DNA of 64,000 nucleotides from CAG-390 sp964590755. GTDB lineage: Bacteria; Bacillota; Clostridia; Oscillospirales; CAG-272. The position numbers and the translations under genes were made by a program. The notes below the pieces were generated by a model that worked only from the letters and a program-made list of their open reading frames with translations, had not been told where the DNA came from and searched no databases. This document shows positions 61,788 through 64,000 of the stretch, one piece after another (position 1 is the stretch's first letter; every line of letters starts with the position of its first letter). The stretch is taken from the NCBI GenBank assembly GCA_964590755.1, contig CAZPYK010000004.1, positions 1 to 64,000 of the forward strand. Reading direction: 5' to 3'.

Positions 61788-62114
61788 TTACCATCTGACC
61801 ATGTTCTTTTCATATTTTTGGACATATGCGTTCTTCAACTCATCCTCGGTAATGCCGTAGCAGAGCATTACGTCGCCGTAATACATCAAAACGTCTGCCA
61901 TTTCCTCGATCAGATCCCGACGCAGCGCTTCATCGCCGCAAGCCCGCTCGGCGCCGTTCTTTTTTATGATATCTATTACCTCGCCGATCTCGCCTATCAT
62001 CCAAAGCAGCTTGTTCTTGCCGTTCTCGCGGTTGATCTCTTCCCATTTTCCCTTGTATTTTTCCTGGAGCCTGCTTTGCATCTCCAGCATTTCGGCTATT
62101 TTAAATCCGTCCAT
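61788..62114 (-). CDS. MazG-like small NTP pyrophosphohydrolase
   Basis: Protein of 108 aa of the all-alpha NTP pyrophosphatase superfamily. GEIGEVIDIIKKNG and RRDLIEEMADVLMYYGDVML carry the paired ExxE and ExxD metal-binding positions. It contains a single domain, unlike the tandem MazG at 56628. It probably hydrolyses a modified or damaged nucleotide. AAAGGAG stands right before the ATG and its promoter lies at 62212-62240. The gene is divergent from the sulfatase gene. Confidence 0.82.
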   Translation of the reverse strand: MDGFKIAEMLEMQSRLQEKYKGKWEEINRENGKNKLLWMIGEIGEVIDIIKKNGAERACGDEALRRDLIEEMADVLMYYGDVMLCYGITEDELKNAYVQKYEKNMVRW

Positions 62115-62193
62115 GACACTTCTCCTTTACCGAACGGTCGCAGCATGCTTTTCGGTCAAGCGTTGATAGGAATCGAACCGTAAGCTCTGCCGT

Positions 62194-62210
62194 GATTCGT
62201 GTTACGAATC
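62194..62210. promoter_or_regulatory. Inverted repeat in the divergent promoter region, possible operator
   Basis: GATTCG (62194-62199) and CGAATC (62205-62210) flank TGTTA, just downstream of the -10 box of the minus-strand promoter, where a repressor could block transcription of the MazG-like gene. Confidence 0.35.
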
Positions 62211-62211
62211 T

Positions 62212-62240
62212 ATTATACTTCAAAAAAACGCTCAAGTCAA
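62212..62240 (-). promoter_or_regulatory. Promoter of MazG-like gene
   Basis: On the minus strand TTGACT (62240-62235) and TATAAT (62217-62212) are 17 bp apart. Confidence 0.75.
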
Positions 62241-62288
62241 GAAAAAACGCGATCATCCGCCGCGTTTGCCCAAAATAAGCTCATCGGC

Positions 62289-62317
62289 TTGATTTTTAAC
62301 CGATTTTATAGTATAAT
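62289..62317 (+). promoter_or_regulatory. Promoter of sulfatase gene
   Basis: TTGATT (62289-62294) and TATAAT (62312-62317) are 17 bp apart, about 30 nt before the ATG. It is divergent from the MazG-like promoter. Confidence 0.75.
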
Positions 62318-62347
62318 GATAGCACAAAAACAAAAACGAGGTCTGTC

Positions 62348-63886
62348 ATGAAAAACAAGAGAAAAAATATTTTATTCGTTCTGACCGACGACCAAGGCGC
62401 TTGGGCGATGGGATGCGCGGGTAACTCCGAACTCAAGACCCCCAATCTTGACCGTTTGGCCGAAAACGGCATGAGATTTGAAAATCTTTATTGCGTCTCG
62501 CCGGTGTGCTCGCCCGCCCGCACGTCGCTGTTGACGGGCAAGATCCCATCGGCTCACGGAGTGCACGATTGGCTGGCAAGCGGGCAGATAACCGCCGACG
62601 ATTCGCTCTCCGACGAGCTTAAAGAAGCCTTTGCCATGCCAGATCCGCCGCAAAAATACGTTTGGCCGAAAAGCCAGCTTGACGGCGACAAGGGAATAAG
62701 ATATCTTGACGGTCACAAGACCTTTACCGAGGTGCTGGCTGAAAACGGCTACGAATGCGGGCTTTCCGGAAAGTGGCACATCGGTGCCGCCGACAAACCG
62801 CAGGCGGGCTTTTCCTATTGGTCGACCTGTGCCATAGGCGGTGCCGATTACATAAACTCGGTCGTTCTCAAAAACGGCAAAATGGAAATGATAAGCGGCG
62901 AGTATGTCACCGACTATATCACCGACCGCGCCATAGATTTTCTTGACCAACGGCAAAAGGAAAAGCCCTTCTGCCTTTGCGTCAACTACACCGCCCCGCA
63001 CTCACCCTGGGGCAAGGAATGCCACCCCAAAAAATATATCGACATGTATGACTCCTGCCCCTTTGATTCGATTCCCAACCTGCCGCCGCATCCGTGGGTA
63101 GAGGGAGCGGATGTGAGTTTTGATGATTGGAAAAAGAAGCCGCACCCCGGAGTCAGATTCATATATGCCAACTACGCACCGATAAGAGAGACTTGGCAGG
63201 AATATCGCCGCGAGAGCCTGCGCGGATATTTTGCGGCGGTCTCGGCAATGGACGAGTCGCTGGGTCGCCTGCTTCAAAAGCTTGACCGCGACGGACTGAC
63301 CGAGGATACGCTGATAGTCTTTACCAGCGACAACGGCAGCAACATGGGGCATCACGGAATATTCGGCAAGGGCAACGGCACCTACCCGGTAAATATGTAC
63401 CAGACCTCCACCCGCGTGCCCGGCATATTCTCATGCCCCGGCAGCATTCCCACCGGAGTCACGGCGACCGCAAAGGTAAGTCATTACGACATTTTCCCCA
63501 CCCTGCTTGACTTTGTCGGCATTCCGTTTGAGACCACCGCCGACATGCCCGGCAAGAGCTTCGCTCCGATGCTGTGCGGCAGGGGAGACCCGAATGCCGA
63601 CGGCGACGTGTTCGTTTGCGACGAATATGGAGCCACGCGTATGATCACCGACCGTCAATACAAGCTGATCTTGCGTCTGCCCGACGGCCCGAATGAATTC
63701 TACGACCTTGAAAAGGACCCCGACGAATATACAAACGGCTTCGACGACCCGCAATACGCAAATATAATCGAATCGATGACCGAAAAGCTCGGCGAGTGGT
63801 TCGAAAAATACGTTGACCCCGCCCTTGACGGCTCAAAGGAAGATGTTCGCGGTCACGGTCAGTGGACGAGTCATTCCTTCAAATAA
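62348..63886 (+). CDS. Cys-type sulfatase
   Basis: Type I sulfatase of 512 aa without a signal peptide, so it would act in the cytoplasm. The activation motif is CSPAR at 54-58 inside VSPVCSPARTSLLTGK; the Cys must be converted to formylglycine, in anaerobes by the radical SAM enzyme anSME, which is not in the window. LTDDQGAWAMGCAGN holds the N-terminal metal-binding Asp pair, SGKWHIG the Lys/His pair, and VFTSDNGSNMGHHG the second metal site. GAGG precedes the ATG. It probably removes sulfate from an imported sulfated sugar. The neighbouring isomerase-like protein could act on the same sugar, but the genes are not in one operon. Confidence 0.92.
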   Translation: MKNKRKNILFVLTDDQGAWAMGCAGNSELKTPNLDRLAENGMRFENLYCVSPVCSPARTSLLTGKIPSAHGVHDWLASGQITADDSLSDELKEAFAMPDPPQKYVWPKSQLDGDKGIRYLDGHKTFTEVLAENGYECGLSGKWHIGAADKPQAGFSYWSTCAIGGADYINSVVLKNGKMEMISGEYVTDYITDRAIDFLDQRQKEKPFCLCVNYTAPHSPWGKECHPKKYIDMYDSCPFDSIPNLPPHPWVEGADVSFDDWKKKPHPGVRFIYANYAPIRETWQEYRRESLRGYFAAVSAMDESLGRLLQKLDRDGLTEDTLIVFTSDNGSNMGHHGIFGKGNGTYPVNMYQTSTRVPGIFSCPGSIPTGVTATAKVSHYDIFPTLLDFVGIPFETTADMPGKSFAPMLCGRGDPNADGDVFVCDEYGATRMITDRQYKLILRLPDGPNEFYDLEKDPDEYTNGFDDPQYANIIESMTEKLGEWFEKYVDPALDGSKEDVRGHGQWTSHSFK

Positions 63887-64000
63887 TACACCGAATATTT
63901 TAACCAAAAATTCTCTCTCCGAAGCTGCCGCGCAATGCATTTTAATCAAATATATCCAATTTAAACCAAAAGCGTTGAAAATGCGTTTCTGTTGTGATAT
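63887..64000. other. Right edge, no gene seen
   Basis: The last 114 bases after the sulfatase stop are AT-rich. I see no terminator hairpin and no gene start here. Confidence 0.4.

Noticed and set aside
1..64000. CRISPR arrays, tRNA and rRNA genes, insertion sequences, prophage genes
   Set aside because: I looked for regularly spaced repeats, cloverleaf-like segments, transposase motifs and phage structural genes and saw none.

Overview
The window looks like chromosomal DNA from an anaerobic, spore-forming Clostridia-type Firmicute, most likely an uncultured Oscillospirales/Christensenellales-like gut bacterium. This rests on gene content. It carries the sporulation pair yabP-yabQ inside a spoVB-like/mazG/rqcP/yabP/yabQ/divIC string, plus cdaA-cdaR, hemZ and recJ-relA-dtd. 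Lipoproteins have Gram-positive style signal peptides, and strong purine-rich ribosome binding sites are common. Sugar importer genes lack their own ATPase, as is usual in Clostridia that share one ATPase. G+C is about half by eye. I saw no rRNA, tRNA, CRISPR array, insertion sequence or phage gene.

Layout. 1-8.4 kb: three tandem paralogous metallo-beta-lactamase-fold lipoproteins, each with its own promoter, then an orphan solute-binding lipoprotein. 8.4-8.7 kb: a dense array of six stem-loops between convergent genes. 8.7-17.7 kb: GTP-dependent PEP carboxykinase (minus strand), an FtsX-type ABC exporter pair, adjacent glutamyl- and glutaminyl-tRNA synthetases and a small membrane protein. 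17.8-22.5 kb: an ECF sigma factor with a putative membrane anti-sigma partner, a lipoprotein, and an MBOAT/AlgJ-like O-acetylation pair. 22.6-25.6 kb: a coupled Nudix-MFS-GDPD operon. 25.6-27.0 kb: a gene-free stretch with a strong promoter and a leader of about 700 nt.

27.0-41.1 kb is the most unusual region. One operon encodes a secreted 1124-aa solute-binding protein fused to N-terminal beta-rich domains, a permease pair, an NHL-TPR-Yip1 membrane protein, a 1498-aa secreted DUF5696-like protein (putative TIM barrel split from its C-terminal domain by a long coiled coil), and a second permease pair with extra extracytoplasmic loops. There is no ATPase and no second binding protein. I infer a surface glycan capture/processing/import system in which two transport channels are served by one binding protein.

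41.3-64 kb is mainly housekeeping: gap, an iron-dependent alcohol dehydrogenase (minus), cdaA-cdaR, an FAD-dependent dehydrogenase, an RseC-like protein, recJ, relA, dtd, hemZ, then the sporulation/division string, a cyclase-family hydrolase, an aminoglycoside phosphotransferase-like gene with an apparent A-tract frameshift at its start, a sugar isomerase-like protein and a MazG-like protein (both minus), and a Cys-type sulfatase. Many promoters can be read directly as -35/-10 pairs with 17-bp spacing, and several carry a shared TGTGATAAAAT extended -10.
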